Source of the DNA: Leptospiraceae bacterium
GTDB lineage: Bacteria > Spirochaetota > Leptospiria > Leptospirales > Leptospiraceae
Length of the DNA: 64,000 nucleotides
Assembly: GCA_016711485.1 (NCBI GenBank)
Contig: JADJSX010000034.1
Location: 1 to 64,000, forward strand
Direction: 5' to 3'
A program made the position numbers and the translations under genes. Shown here piece by piece: positions 14,979-25,510 of the stretch; position 1 is the stretch's first letter, and each line of letters begins with the position of its first letter. Below the pieces are notes generated by a model. That model was not told where the DNA came from. It saw nothing but the letters and a program-made list of their open reading frames with translations, and did no database searches.

Positions 14979-17399
14979 CTAATCCTTTTTTAAAAACTTT
15001 ATGAATTCTTCTGGAGGAATTGGTTTACTCTTATAATATCCCTGGTAAAAATCACAACCGCAAGATCGAAGAAAGTCTAATTGTTCTTTTGACTCAACAC
15101 CCTCAGCTAATACTTTTAATCGAAGAGTATGACCCATTGCAATTATAGTTGCTGCAATTTCCATATCATCTTGATTTTTTGGGATGTCATCTACAAAACT
15201 TTTATCTATTTTAAGAACGTCTAAAGGAAATCTTTTTAGATGGGCTAATGAAGAGTAACCAGTTCCAAAATCGTCAATTGCTAATTTTATTTTCATGGAT
15301 CGAAGTTGATTTAAAATTCGAATTGCTTCCTCTTCTCTATCCATTAACGCACTTTCCGTAATTTCGAATTCCAAAAACTCAGCAGGAAAATTAGTTTCAG
15401 ATAAAACTTTTTCCACCAGAGAAATTACATTACCATGAATAAATTGTTTCGGAGACAAATTAACTGCGAGAGGGACTAGTTTATATCCAGACTCTATCCA
15501 TTTATATCCCATTGTACATACTTCCCGTAATACCCATTCGCCGATTGGACCGATGATCCCACTTTCTTCAGCAATTGGTATAAATTCTGCGGGGGAAATA
15601 AATCCATGAATAGGATCCTTCCATCGCACTAATGCCTCTGCTCCTACAATACTTCCGGTTTCAATATCGGCTTGAACCTGAAAATATACTAATAACTCTC
15701 CTCTATCGATCGCTTTACGTAACCTAGTTTCAATAGAAAGTCGATTTCGAATTTTAGACGTAATGCTAGAATTATAATAGCGAAAAATTCCTTTTCCTTC
15801 TTTTTTCGCTTGGTAGAGTGCAGCATCTGCATGTTGGAAAATTTCATCAACAGTTTGACCCTGGTCTGGATAAATACTAATTCCTATACTTGCTCCTAAA
15901 AACACTTCAACTCCATTCGTAAGATGAAATGGTTCCCTAATCGAATCCAATAATTCCTGTGCAATTCGACCTGCTTTTTCTAAAACATCCAAGTCTTCAA
16001 TTAACACAATGAATTCATCGCCACCTAATCTGGCGAGTGTATCACGCTCTGAAATATTTTGAAACATTCGAATAGCCGTTAGTTGTAATACCTCATCTCC
16101 AAGTGGATGTCCATAACTATCATTTACATCTTTAAATCGATCTAAATCAATTAATAAAATTGCTAATCTGTTTCCTGTTTCCAATCTGCTCATCGAATGT
16201 TTTAATCTAGATTGAAACATCAAACGATTCGGTAGGTTAGTCAACCAGTCATGGTGTGCTAAAAAATCTAAATCATCCTGTGCAGCTTTAATTTTGGTAA
16301 TATCCGAAAATACTCCGACGTAACTAAGCGTATTACCATTATTATCCTTTACTGCGCTAATCCCAAGTAATTCAGGGTATACCTCACCGTTTTTTCGGCG
16401 GTTCCAAATTTCCCCTCTCCACTTTCCGTAAATGCGTAAACTATTCCACATATCTTCATAGAATGCTTTATCCTGTTTTCCGGAATTTAGAATTCGGGGT
16501 GTTTTATCTATTATTTCATCCTGTGTATAACCTGTTACAGAGGTAAACGCAGGATTAACTGCTTTAATAGTACCCTTTGAGTCTGTAATCAATAGTCCTT
16601 CTGTAGTACTATCAAATACAGCGGCTGCTTGCCGTAGATTATCTTCTTGTTCTTTCATTTCCGTGACATCCAATACGGATCCGATAAATCCAGTAAAATA
16701 TCCGTCTTCAGAAATACGAGGCACCCCCCGATTCAATACCCATCGATATTTTCCATCAAACTGCATCAGTCTATATTCAAGTTCAAATGATTCTCGTTTT
16801 TCAAAGAAAGTTTGAATGCGATTCATAATTCTTTCAAAATCTTCAGGGTGAATTCCCTCTAACCATCCATTTCCTAATTCTTTTTCAAAGTTTTTTCCCC
16901 GAAATAATACCCATTGTTTATTTACATAGGTGCAGTAATTATTTTCATTCGTTACCCATATCATAACAGGGGCAGAATCTGCCATCACCCTAAAACGTTC
17001 TTCACTTTCTTGAGATTTACGTTGTGCTTCAAATAAATTCAAAGCCATTTCGATCGAGGAAATCAGAAATGTTTCTCCTGAATTTTTAATTACATAACCG
17101 TAACGGTTAATATGCCTTATTCGCTCGACAATTTCTTTTTCAAAATGAGATGTAAGAAAGATTATAGGAATCTTTTTAGTTTTTAAAATTTCTTCTGCAG
17201 TTTCGGCACCGGACATACCATTTCCAAGTGCAAAATCCATTAAAATAAGATCAACCGATAAACCTTGATCTAAAATACGAATAGCTTCTTCACCACTATT
17301 TGCATGAATAGTGTCAAAGTGATTTTTTTTAAGGACAGCCATCTCTGCCATAGCAATGATGATTTCGTCTTCAACTAATAGGATTTTTTTATTTGCCAT
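14979..17399 (-). CDS. Response regulator REC-PAS-PAS-GGDEF-EAL
   Basis: This 806-residue protein makes and breaks down cyclic di-GMP. Domains in order: receiver (about 4-120, phospho-acceptor Asp55 in LILMDFALGNG), PAS (about 130-250), PAS (about 255-375), GGDEF (about 376-545, motif GGDEF at 459-463) and EAL (about 555-800, motif EAL at 588-590, plus DDFGTGYSSLAHLKRFPLD and AEGVES). Both catalytic motifs are intact, so either activity is possible. The inhibitory RxxD site before GGDEF is not present, as Ser sits at the Arg position. The receiver suggests control by a histidine kinase that is not in the window. It is followed 4 bases later by the HEAT-like protein. Confidence 0.93.
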   Translation of the reverse strand: MANKKILLVEDEIIIAMAEMAVLKKNHFDTIHANSGEEAIRILDQGLSVDLILMDFALGNGMSGAETAEEILKTKKIPIIFLTSHFEKEIVERIRHINRYGYVIKNSGETFLISSIEMALNLFEAQRKSQESEERFRVMADSAPVMIWVTNENNYCTYVNKQWVLFRGKNFEKELGNGWLEGIHPEDFERIMNRIQTFFEKRESFELEYRLMQFDGKYRWVLNRGVPRISEDGYFTGFIGSVLDVTEMKEQEDNLRQAAAVFDSTTEGLLITDSKGTIKAVNPAFTSVTGYTQDEIIDKTPRILNSGKQDKAFYEDMWNSLRIYGKWRGEIWNRRKNGEVYPELLGISAVKDNNGNTLSYVGVFSDITKIKAAQDDLDFLAHHDWLTNLPNRLMFQSRLKHSMSRLETGNRLAILLIDLDRFKDVNDSYGHPLGDEVLQLTAIRMFQNISERDTLARLGGDEFIVLIEDLDVLEKAGRIAQELLDSIREPFHLTNGVEVFLGASIGISIYPDQGQTVDEIFQHADAALYQAKKEGKGIFRYYNSSITSKIRNRLSIETRLRKAIDRGELLVYFQVQADIETGSIVGAEALVRWKDPIHGFISPAEFIPIAEESGIIGPIGEWVLREVCTMGYKWIESGYKLVPLAVNLSPKQFIHGNVISLVEKVLSETNFPAEFLEFEITESALMDREEEAIRILNQLRSMKIKLAIDDFGTGYSSLAHLKRFPLDVLKIDKSFVDDIPKNQDDMEIAATIIAMGHTLRLKVLAEGVESKEQLDFLRSCGCDFYQGYYKSKPIPPEEFIKFLKKD

Positions 17400-17589
17400 A
17401 ATTTCTAAAAAAATATCACTTCTACTTAGAATTACACAGTTTATGAATTTTAGTCATAAATCAATACAAAAGTTTTTTAAATTCCTGCAAAATGCAAACA
17501 AAAGTGTAACTTTGAACATTCTGAATTCTAATTAAAAAGGAAACCTTGTGCTAAAACAACTATTTTACTGGAATAAAAAACGATAATTT

Positions 17590-18129
17590 TTAAAGTTTCT
17601 CTTGAAAACCTTTCATAAGTTTATCAGGTGTATCCGCTACGAATATTAAATCCATATGATCGCGCTTCATAAAGTTTTCATCTGCAATATGATGAAGAAA
17701 TCGAATAAGTTTTGTATAATATCCATTTGTATTCAGAATACCAATAGGTTTCTGATGAAATTTCAATTGCGCCCAAGTAAAAATTTCAAAAAATTCTTCC
17801 AAAGTTCCAATTCCACCTGGTAATACCGCAAATCCATCAGACATTTTATACATCATAGACTTTCTTTCGTGCATATCTTTTACAACATGTAAATCTTTTA
17901 ATCCAGTATGTCCTTCAATTGGCATTAAATATTCAGTAATAATCCCAGTAACATTACCGCCTGAATTTAAAACTGAATTTGCAACTTCACCCATTATACC
18001 TATATTTGCTCCTCCATATACAAGACCGATATTTTCTCTTGTAAAAATTTCTCCCAGACTCTTAGCACTCTCTTTGTAGACAGGATTGTCTCCAGGATGC
18101 GCTCCACAAAAAACACAGACTTTTTTCAT
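17590..18129 (-). CDS. LOG-family nucleoside 5'-monophosphate phosphoribohydrolase
   Basis: This 179-residue protein belongs to the LOG family, long misnamed lysine decarboxylase, which cleaves (cytokinin-type) nucleoside 5'-monophosphates to base and ribose 5-phosphate. The Rossmann opening VCVFCGAHPGDNPVYKESAK, VYGGANIGIMG, MHERKSMMY and the signature LPGGIGTLEEFFE are all present, with the catalytic Arg and Glu. The length is normal for the short TIGR00730-type group. It is monocistronic and diverges from the alpha/beta hydrolase gene at 18257. A GGAA-type ribosome site is not evident. Confidence 0.9.
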   Translation of the reverse strand: MKKVCVFCGAHPGDNPVYKESAKSLGEIFTRENIGLVYGGANIGIMGEVANSVLNSGGNVTGIITEYLMPIEGHTGLKDLHVVKDMHERKSMMYKMSDGFAVLPGGIGTLEEFFEIFTWAQLKFHQKPIGILNTNGYYTKLIRFLHHIADENFMKRDHMDLIFVADTPDKLMKGFQEKL

Positions 18130-18256
18130 AGTGTATGATTGTTAAAATCTATCCAAAAAGAAAAGTTAATTTTTTTTATTAATATTTTATTTTGCATTCA
18201 TAAGTGGAAATACAGAGAAGTATTGCAGAACAATTACATCGAAAAATATTGGTTCT

Positions 18257-19021
18257 ATGAAATTATTTCACAGAGCCTATCCAAATTCAAATTTACCTCT
18301 TATCATTATTCATGGACTATTTGGTTCTTCAAAAAATTGGATTAGTAATGCGAAAGAGTTAAGTAAATTAACAAATGTATATTCGATTGATGTACGTAAC
18401 CATGGCGACTCTCCTCATGCTGATACACATACCATTCAAGAATTAGTTCTTGATCTAAAAAATTTTATTGAAGAAAATAATATCGAAAAACCAATCCTAC
18501 TCGGACATTCTATGGGTGGCTTAAATGCATTATTATTCGCACTGACTTATCCAGAATTAATTCATTCTCTCATCGTTGTAGATATTGCCCCAAAGTCCTA
18601 TCAAGTAAACTATGAAAGTGAATTCAATGCACTCAGTATGGATGTATCAAATTTCGAATCAAGACAATCGATAGACGATAAGATGAAAGAAATTCTGCCA
18701 GATTCGTTCATTCGTCAATTTTTACAAATGAATCTAGAAAAAACAGAAACTGGTTATAAATGGAAACTTAACATCAACACTCTAAAGAATTCCCAAAACG
18801 CACTGAACTTAAACTTATCACATAAAAATCCTTTTTTAAAAAAATGTTTATTTATATTAGGAGAAAAATCGGATTATATTGTTCCAGATGATTTAGATTT
18901 AATTAGAAAATATTTTCCAATTGCTAAAATAGAAACAATAAAAGAGGCAGGACATTATTTGCATTATACTCATGCAAAAGAATTTTTAGAGATTGTGTCT
19001 AACTTTATTCGTGAACTTTAA
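18257..19021 (+). CDS. Alpha/beta hydrolase, YbfF-like esterase
   Basis: This 254-residue cytoplasmic protein has the alpha/beta-hydrolase layout: oxyanion-hole HGLFGSSKNW (19-28), the family-specific DVRNHGDSPH, nucleophile elbow GHSMGG, and C-terminal EAGHYLHYTHAKEF with the catalytic His. It looks like the YbfF/YbeA-type esterase group by these motifs and length. The natural substrate is unknown. Its last codons overlap convergently (17 bases) with the end of the chemotaxis receptor gene, so there is no room for a terminator between them. Confidence 0.87.
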   Translation: MKLFHRAYPNSNLPLIIIHGLFGSSKNWISNAKELSKLTNVYSIDVRNHGDSPHADTHTIQELVLDLKNFIEENNIEKPILLGHSMGGLNALLFALTYPELIHSLIVVDIAPKSYQVNYESEFNALSMDVSNFESRQSIDDKMKEILPDSFIRQFLQMNLEKTETGYKWKLNINTLKNSQNALNLNLSHKNPFLKKCLFILGEKSDYIVPDDLDLIRKYFPIAKIETIKEAGHYLHYTHAKEFLEIVSNFIREL

Positions 19022-20735
19022 AAAAATCTACACTTTTTTCGAGAGCACTCGATTTTTCACTAAAGGAATCAGAAAGTTCCCTAAGACTAGTTGCCTCCGC
19101 TGACACTGTCTGTGCTGTAGAAGAAACACTCATTATACTTTGGCTAATTTCTGCTATTCCGTTTTTTTGTTCCATTGACGCAATTTCAATTTCGCGAGAA
19201 AGATTTGTTACTTTTTCAGCGTTAACCGCAATACGATTTGCATTTTCTACTTGTTGGTTTACAGCAATGATAACTCCTTTAACAGAGTTATTAATATTAT
19301 TCACACTTGCAATAATTCCTTTTAAAATTCCAGCCACTTCCCCTACTTTTTTGTAACCTTCTGAAATTGCATTTTCCGTAGAAGAAATCAGACTTTGGAT
19401 TTGTTTTACACCGGAAACTGTTCTATCAGCAAGTTTCGTTATACTATCAGCGACCACTGCAAAACCTTTCCCAGCTTCTCCCGCCCGTGCGGCTTCGATT
19501 GCTGCATTCAGTGCGAGAAGGTTGGTCTGTGAAGAAATCTCAGAGATTAATTTAACAATCTCATTGATTTTAGATGAACTTTCTTTTACTCTATCCATAG
19601 CTAGAATCGTGTCGTTTGCAATCAACTCACCACTAGTAGCTTTTTTAGCTGAATCATTTGAAATTTGCGATAATTTATCCGCCGCGTTTTTGATTTCTAG
19701 AATAGAAGTATTCATCGCTTTTATATTAGAATCAATCTCATGCATATTTTTAGTTTGAACACCGATGCTATTTGCTACGAGATCTAGAGAAGAGGTTAAC
19801 TCTTCAATAGCCGCAGAAGATTCTTCCGAGGAAGATGCCATATCTTGTGAAGATAAATTTAGGTTCGAAGAAACTGCACCCAAATTAGAGGAAGAACGAG
19901 CAATTTCAGAGGAAAGTTTTCGAATTTGAATGATAGAACTGCTTAAATGTTCTACCATATTATGAATTCCGAATAACATTTTACCCAATTCGTCATTTTT
20001 ATTGATATCAATCTCTACAGTAAAATCCCCTTGTGAAAGTTTCGATACAACATCCATTGCAGTATCTAAGGGTTTTCTAATATTCCGAATTGTATTAAAA
20101 CTTAGATATAAAATGATTCCAGTAATAATTAAGGTAGTAAATGTAATTACAGATATAGTAGATGCAAATTGTATACTACTTGCAGCACTGGATTCCTTTG
20201 CTAATGTATTTGTTAATTCATTTAATTTATTAAGAATTTCTTTCGCGGAATTATATTTTAACCTTGCAGAAGTTTGAATTTTATCAAGTGCTTCTTTCGT
20301 TAATTTTCTCCTAGATAGAGATAAAACATCAGAGGATTCCACTTCATATTCATCCCATCGAACTAAAAACTCTTGATATAAAACTAACGCATCTGGATTC
20401 TTTAATATAGTATTAATTTCATCTATATTTTTATATACTTTATCTTTAATTTGTTTTAACTTCAGTTCTTGTTCTATCATCTCCTTTTCAGAAGAAGTTG
20501 CAATATGACTAAACTCGATCAATCTATAGTCTGAGATATTTCCTTTCAAAAAACTAATTTCTATAACAGCGGGCAATAGTTCATTAGCCGCTTTTTCGGT
20601 ATTAACATGCATACTATTCATTTGGTATATAGTAAAACCTGCAAATAACAACGTTAGCGTATTTATTATTATAAAGGAAACTATAAGAGTTTTTTTAATA
20701 CTTGATTTATCTTTCTGCAATAACTCTATCATCAT
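19005..20735 (-). CDS. Methyl-accepting chemotaxis protein
   Basis: This 576-residue inner-membrane receptor has a first membrane helix (about 15-36), a periplasmic four-helix-bundle sensor (about 37-185), a second membrane helix (about 188-210), a HAMP domain (about 212-265) and a cytoplasmic signalling domain. The hairpin tip NLLALNAAIEAARAGEAGKG, which binds CheA and CheW, is intact. The sensor domain gives no hint of a ligand. The C-terminus has no pentapeptide for CheR docking. It is convergent with the hydrolase gene at 18257. A second receptor of similar layout lies at 47233-48915. Confidence 0.93.
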   Translation of the reverse strand: MMIELLQKDKSSIKKTLIVSFIIINTLTLLFAGFTIYQMNSMHVNTEKAANELLPAVIEISFLKGNISDYRLIEFSHIATSSEKEMIEQELKLKQIKDKVYKNIDEINTILKNPDALVLYQEFLVRWDEYEVESSDVLSLSRRKLTKEALDKIQTSARLKYNSAKEILNKLNELTNTLAKESSAASSIQFASTISVITFTTLIITGIILYLSFNTIRNIRKPLDTAMDVVSKLSQGDFTVEIDINKNDELGKMLFGIHNMVEHLSSSIIQIRKLSSEIARSSSNLGAVSSNLNLSSQDMASSSEESSAAIEELTSSLDLVANSIGVQTKNMHEIDSNIKAMNTSILEIKNAADKLSQISNDSAKKATSGELIANDTILAMDRVKESSSKINEIVKLISEISSQTNLLALNAAIEAARAGEAGKGFAVVADSITKLADRTVSGVKQIQSLISSTENAISEGYKKVGEVAGILKGIIASVNNINNSVKGVIIAVNQQVENANRIAVNAEKVTNLSREIEIASMEQKNGIAEISQSIMSVSSTAQTVSAEATSLRELSDSFSEKSSALEKSVDFFKVHE

Positions 20736-20907
20736 ACTAAGTTAAATATCGGTATTAAAATGAGTTTTACACCTTTTTTTTAAATAGAAATAGTAGAGTC
20801 AAAATTCATTGAATAATAAGATTAGATAATAGACGATTCAAGAATATTTATGTATAAAAATTAATCAGCGAATGGAGCATTGCCATTAAACTAGTAATTA
20901 TGCGTAT

Positions 20908-20985
20908 ATACCAATCGCCAAAAGTAATTACCCAATTGACTTTTTATAAATAGCGTTTGGTAGAAACAAATGCAGCATTTACGAT
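20908..20985 (+). repeat. MITE copy M1, truncated
   Basis: The left end reads tataccaatcgccaaaagta followed by attaccc, and the next bases match the reverse complement of the copy at 51219-51333 (tgactttttataaatag, gtttggtag, caaatgcag). The match stops near 20985, so the right inverted end is missing. It occupies the 323-base gap before the receptor gene; the rest of the gap shows nothing. Confidence 0.6.
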
Positions 20986-21058
20986 AAATCAATGTACATA
21001 ATTTTAAACTTTTCTATTTTTCAATTGTATTTTGCATTCAAAAAATTCCAAAATACAA

Positions 21059-23644
21059 TCATTCTGACTTTTGTATAGCCTTCTCTAGTTGACTTTTCAA
21101 ACGTTTGATTTTATCATTTTCCGGTTGTAAGTTAGCGGCAGCCTCTAAAATCTCCATTGCTCTTTGCAATTTTCCGAAAGACGCATAACTTTTAACAAGA
21201 TTAATTAAGTTTTTTAAATGATAGGGGTTACGAAGTCTTACGCGCTCACCAATTTCGATAGATTCTTGAAAATTTTTGTATTTCCTGTATGCATATGATA
21301 GATAATAAAACATTCCAGTATCTGAAGGAATTAATTCTATATAGTCCAAAGCTAAAGAAATTGCTTTTTCATATTGTTTGATTCGGATAAAAGCTATAAT
21401 TATATCCCTCAATGCATGAAAATTTTTATTGGACTCATTATAAAAATCCAATAATTTACTTTCGAGTATTTCCAAAGTTTCTGGCGTTATATTATCAATT
21501 GTGACTTCCGTATTAACTGAGCTTGGTTCTTCTAAAGATTGAAATGATAAATTTATATTTTTTAACTCAATACGCAATAGCGATAAATCATCAGTAAACT
21601 CACCTAGTCTACAAAGTCCTTCATAGATTTTATCCAATTTTCCATTTGCATTTTTTACCACGGATAAAAATATTTTTTCATCGTAATTTAATATTTTGGT
21701 ATGAGCGGACTTATCTTCTATCATTAAATCGTCTCTCCCGTCCGAACCATTAATTAATACATCTCCATCCTTTAATTGAAATGTTTGAATAAAAATAAAA
21801 TCTTCTACCATACCGGAACCAAGTTTACGATACATTTTTTCGTCACCAATAAAAGATGCATGACCATCTCGATATAAAACTGTATTCGGATGTTCTGCGT
21901 TGATCAGATAAAGTAAACCGGATCTGTTATCAATTAACCCCATTACGACGGATATCAACATACTTCCATCAAAACTCTCAAATACCTTATGCATTTCTAT
22001 AAATGAATTTTTTAGCCATCTTTCAGGATATTGATTCTGAACTGAAGTACTAAGCATCGTTCTTTCAATAATCGAATTAAAAACTGCACCTGCTACTAAT
22101 GCCCCACCCGCTCCCTGCATAGATTTTCCCATAGCATCTGCATTTAAAAATACAGTAGTAGTTCTATTTTTTAATTGAAGAGTCTGAGACCTACAAAGAT
22201 CTCCTCCAATTTCGGATTCCCAATTTTTAAATTTAAAATGTTTTTTCTGTTTTACCAGAAATTCGACTTTGACTTCTGGTGATTTCGCACGATTAGCCCC
22301 TAAAGGATTTAACAATAAAGACGTTAAATAATAATCTCCATCTTGTTGGTCTTTTAGAAATTTAATTTCGTCCAAACTATTCGAAAGTTCCTTCGTTCTA
22401 TTTGCTACTTTTTGTTCCAAATTTTCATTTAGTTCTTCTATCTCATTGTGGATGGATATAAACCTGTTTGCAAGAACTCCGGCAAAACCCATTATATAGG
22501 AAAAAAATGCATATTTCGTAAAAGAAAGACCTGTATTTAGAATCGCAGAATCTATAATGTCATACACAGCAGCCAAAAGAAAAAAAACAAGTCCGATTAA
22601 CAAACGTTTGGCGTTGATTATTCCCTGTTTAATCGCTAAATAGAACACTCGCCCTAATAGTGGAATTGCACAAAATATTACAGATCCCTGCCATACCCTT
22701 AAAATAATTTCAGCCATAAACATTTCAGGTGCAAAAATTGTAAGAAAACAAATGGTATATGAAAAGTATCCATACCATTTTGTCCATTTACTACCTTTGT
22801 TAAAAAATAAACCGTCCAAGGATTCTGCTAAAAAAACTAAACCCGGGTATAATACCGCAAATTCAATTCTCTGGATAAGTGCCGTATCCCATTGATGTTC
22901 AAATATTGCAGACGACCTACAATAAAGATATACACCAACAATAATTGCCATTGCACCATAATAAAAATTGTAAACTTCAACTCTCCTTCTGTAAAATAAG
23001 AATAGATGATAAAATCCGACAGTTAAGTATACAGTTAGGAGAGCAAGTGTTACCCTATCTTTTTCATCGTAATCTAATTTTTCATAAAGCCCAAATTGAT
23101 AGTATTTAGTAAGGTAGAGACCTGTATGATCAAACTTTGGATGTCCAGAAAGTTTTATGACTAAATGATTATCCTTTTCTTTAATAAAATTTTTAGGAAC
23201 TTGCCAAACTTTGCCTCGCACTGTTCTATGAAAATAGACTTTTCCGTCTTTTATTTCCCCTTCTTTCGCAACTAAGTTTCCATTGAGGTAAATTTCAAAT
23301 ACCTCCCCAATTTCTCCAATTCGAAGTCCAGTTTGATCGGGGTGATTCAATAATTCTTCCGGAATATCAAAATAAGTCATTAAAGTATAAGTAGCCAACC
23401 TCCCCTCTTTTTTAAAAAATTTATTCATCCATATAGGAAAATGGTCAGTCTGTTTCCATGTTTCGTCTGGTTTTTCAAATTGAAGATAATCAGATTCAAA
23501 TGAATCGGTCATATACCAAACACGTCCATTGCAATCCCCAGAAACACAGTTTTTAGTAAGATCAATTGTAAGATTTTCTTGAGACCTTAAACTCAATGTA
23601 GAAAGTAAAATTAGAAAGAATGCAATTAGGATTTTTATATTCAT
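21059..23644 (-). CDS. 7TM receptor-like PP2C phosphatase with TPR tail
   Basis: This 861-residue protein has a signal peptide, a periplasmic jelly-roll-like domain (about 25-185, with GEIGEVFEIYLNGNLVAKEG), seven membrane helices (about 197-395, the 7TMR-DISM layout), a coiled coil (ELNENLEQKVANRTKELSNS), a SpoIIE/PP2C-type serine phosphatase domain (about 455-680; GGDLCRSQ, NADAMGKSMQGAGGALVAG, NGSDGRDD) and a C-terminal TPR region (about 740-855). Such proteins usually dephosphorylate a STAS anti-anti-sigma protein in response to an external signal. A STAS gene lies at 28230 and a close paralogue of this protein at 58499-61090. The divergent acidic motifs fit a family variant, not a dead enzyme. 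Confidence 0.83.
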   Translation of the reverse strand: MNIKILIAFFLILLSTLSLRSQENLTIDLTKNCVSGDCNGRVWYMTDSFESDYLQFEKPDETWKQTDHFPIWMNKFFKKEGRLATYTLMTYFDIPEELLNHPDQTGLRIGEIGEVFEIYLNGNLVAKEGEIKDGKVYFHRTVRGKVWQVPKNFIKEKDNHLVIKLSGHPKFDHTGLYLTKYYQFGLYEKLDYDEKDRVTLALLTVYLTVGFYHLFLFYRRRVEVYNFYYGAMAIIVGVYLYCRSSAIFEHQWDTALIQRIEFAVLYPGLVFLAESLDGLFFNKGSKWTKWYGYFSYTICFLTIFAPEMFMAEIILRVWQGSVIFCAIPLLGRVFYLAIKQGIINAKRLLIGLVFFLLAAVYDIIDSAILNTGLSFTKYAFFSYIMGFAGVLANRFISIHNEIEELNENLEQKVANRTKELSNSLDEIKFLKDQQDGDYYLTSLLLNPLGANRAKSPEVKVEFLVKQKKHFKFKNWESEIGGDLCRSQTLQLKNRTTTVFLNADAMGKSMQGAGGALVAGAVFNSIIERTMLSTSVQNQYPERWLKNSFIEMHKVFESFDGSMLISVVMGLIDNRSGLLYLINAEHPNTVLYRDGHASFIGDEKMYRKLGSGMVEDFIFIQTFQLKDGDVLINGSDGRDDLMIEDKSAHTKILNYDEKIFLSVVKNANGKLDKIYEGLCRLGEFTDDLSLLRIELKNINLSFQSLEEPSSVNTEVTIDNITPETLEILESKLLDFYNESNKNFHALRDIIIAFIRIKQYEKAISLALDYIELIPSDTGMFYYLSYAYRKYKNFQESIEIGERVRLRNPYHLKNLINLVKSYASFGKLQRAMEILEAAANLQPENDKIKRLKSQLEKAIQKSE

Positions 23645-23795
23645 TTTATTAATCCGATTTCCATATAGTATTGTTCATTAGATGAAATATAGTCAATAGC
23701 CACATAGTCTTTTTTTAAAAATTTCTAATTCCTTCTTCTTTTTTTCATTGCAGAAAAGCTACAATAGTCCTTTTCAAAATTTACTTTATTACTCA

Positions 23796-25361
23796 TTATT
23801 TATTTTTATTAAACCAATTTATCCACTCATTCCTAGTAGAAAAAGTTTTTCCTGAAATAGCTTTTAAAGCAAGTTCAGCAGAACTATTAATTTCCGAACT
23901 TTTATTTCCTTCTAAAATTTGAATTAGTACGGGAATATTTTTTTGATCTTTCCTCTGCAGAATTGCCTGTAGGGCTGCTTTTTGAATGATAATTTCATTG
24001 GATAATGCATATTTGTCTAAAATTTTACTAGCATCCTCGCCGGGAATAGATGCAATAGAAGTAAGTAGAACAGAGGATAATTCTTTATTAGACTCTACTT
24101 TTTTTGTCAAAAAATTTAGACTCTTAGGAGAGTGTATTTGGCCAAGACTTTCTATGGAAATTCGAGTTAATTTATTATCTTTACCATCAGCCGCTTCTTG
24201 TAACAAATCTATAGAATCTTCAGCGTTTAACATCCCAAGTGACCAAGCGGCCCCGTATCTTCCTTCGCCTTCTTTCTCTTGTAATATTTTTTTAAGAATT
24301 GGAATACTTTCCTTATTTTGAAGCCAGCCTAAGGATTGAGTCAATATTTCTCTATCCGGATTTGTTTTATCTACTGCTAAAATTTCTATTTTCTTTCGAG
24401 CAGGTTCATATTTATAAATTCCCAAAACTTGTGCCGTCGGGGCATACAATGATTTATCACTTGAGTCCAAGAATGGAACTATTTTTTCAGCCGTTTTTAA
24501 ATCATATAAACTGGATATTACATCCGCGGCCATGAATTGAATTTCACGATTTTTATTTTTTAGATATTCAATCAAAAATGAATTTGCAGATATGTCATTT
24601 ATTTCTTTTAAAGCATATACAGAATTTTCTCTTCCTTTTTCAAAATCTTTACCAATCGCTTTAGCTAAAACTGGAATAGCTTTTTTACTTTTAATTCGGC
24701 CAAGTGCTAAGTATGTAGCAGCTAACGTTGGAGAAGGTTCTGCTGTTTCAGCTAAGCTTAATAAATATGATTCCCCTTTCGTAAGTTTTAATTTACCTAT
24801 AACCATCGCATAAGTTTTAGCTTTTTCGAAATCCTTATTTGAACTTGCCATAGAGATAATTTTATCACCCGAATTAATCTGTCCAATTGTCGCGAGGGCA
24901 TCCACTGATTGAAGCCGATACGTATGATTTTCCGAATCCAAAAATGGTATAATAGAATTAGCCGCAGTAGGATCTTTCATTCTAGTCAAAGCATCAAGGA
25001 TTGTATCTGTAGAGATATCTTTACTTTGGAAAAGTTTAACAATATCAGGCGTAGAAATTTTATCTTCAAAATCTCCAAGAGCTAAAGCCGCACTACCTCT
25101 TACGGCAGGATTAGAATCATTTTTTAATAGAGTGCGTATTTCTGGCAAAAAAGTTTTATCTTTAGTTTTTGCCATCTCTACAATGGTTTGTGAGCGTTCA
25201 TACCAATTATTGGATTTAATATCTCTCAAAAGTTCATCTTTGGTTTTCATTGGCTCCTCTTGGATAACGGGTAGTATCCCCGGTTTATCAGGTCCTTTGC
25301 AGAATAAAAGAAGGTAGAATAGGATTACGGTTAAATTTCGAAAAGTATTTTGGTTTTGCAT
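23796..25361 (-). CDS. HEAT-repeat lipoprotein
   Basis: This 521-residue protein starts with a lipoprotein signal (VILFYLLLFCKGPDKPG, lipidated Cys near 22) and then consists of about a dozen HEAT/PBS-lyase-type helical repeats, each with the pattern A-x-x-A-L-x-x-I or A-L-G (for example AVRGSAALALGDFEDKISTP and RYGAAWSLGMLNAEDSIDLL). Such solenoids bind partner proteins. It would be tethered to a membrane facing the periplasm or the outside. There is no clear operon partner: the next gene upstream is 150 bases away. Substrate or partner unknown. Confidence 0.8.
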   Translation of the reverse strand: MQNQNTFRNLTVILFYLLLFCKGPDKPGILPVIQEEPMKTKDELLRDIKSNNWYERSQTIVEMAKTKDKTFLPEIRTLLKNDSNPAVRGSAALALGDFEDKISTPDIVKLFQSKDISTDTILDALTRMKDPTAANSIIPFLDSENHTYRLQSVDALATIGQINSGDKIISMASSNKDFEKAKTYAMVIGKLKLTKGESYLLSLAETAEPSPTLAATYLALGRIKSKKAIPVLAKAIGKDFEKGRENSVYALKEINDISANSFLIEYLKNKNREIQFMAADVISSLYDLKTAEKIVPFLDSSDKSLYAPTAQVLGIYKYEPARKKIEILAVDKTNPDREILTQSLGWLQNKESIPILKKILQEKEGEGRYGAAWSLGMLNAEDSIDLLQEAADGKDNKLTRISIESLGQIHSPKSLNFLTKKVESNKELSSVLLTSIASIPGEDASKILDKYALSNEIIIQKAALQAILQRKDQKNIPVLIQILEGNKSSEINSSAELALKAISGKTFSTRNEWINWFNKNK

Positions 25362-25510
25362 AATAATTATTTTTTTTTAATGAAAGTTAAATTAACAATA
25401 TGAATTTTTATTAGCGGAGACTGTGCAATAATATTAAATCAAGTTATACACTACACAATTACACAGTCTCTACCATCAAGGCTAAGATGAATTTGCCTTA
25501 AAACGATTTT

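Noticed and set aside
25417..25470. GAGACTGTG...CACAGTCTC inverted repeat
   Set aside because: The loop is 36 bases and there is no T-tract on either side, so I do not call a terminator.
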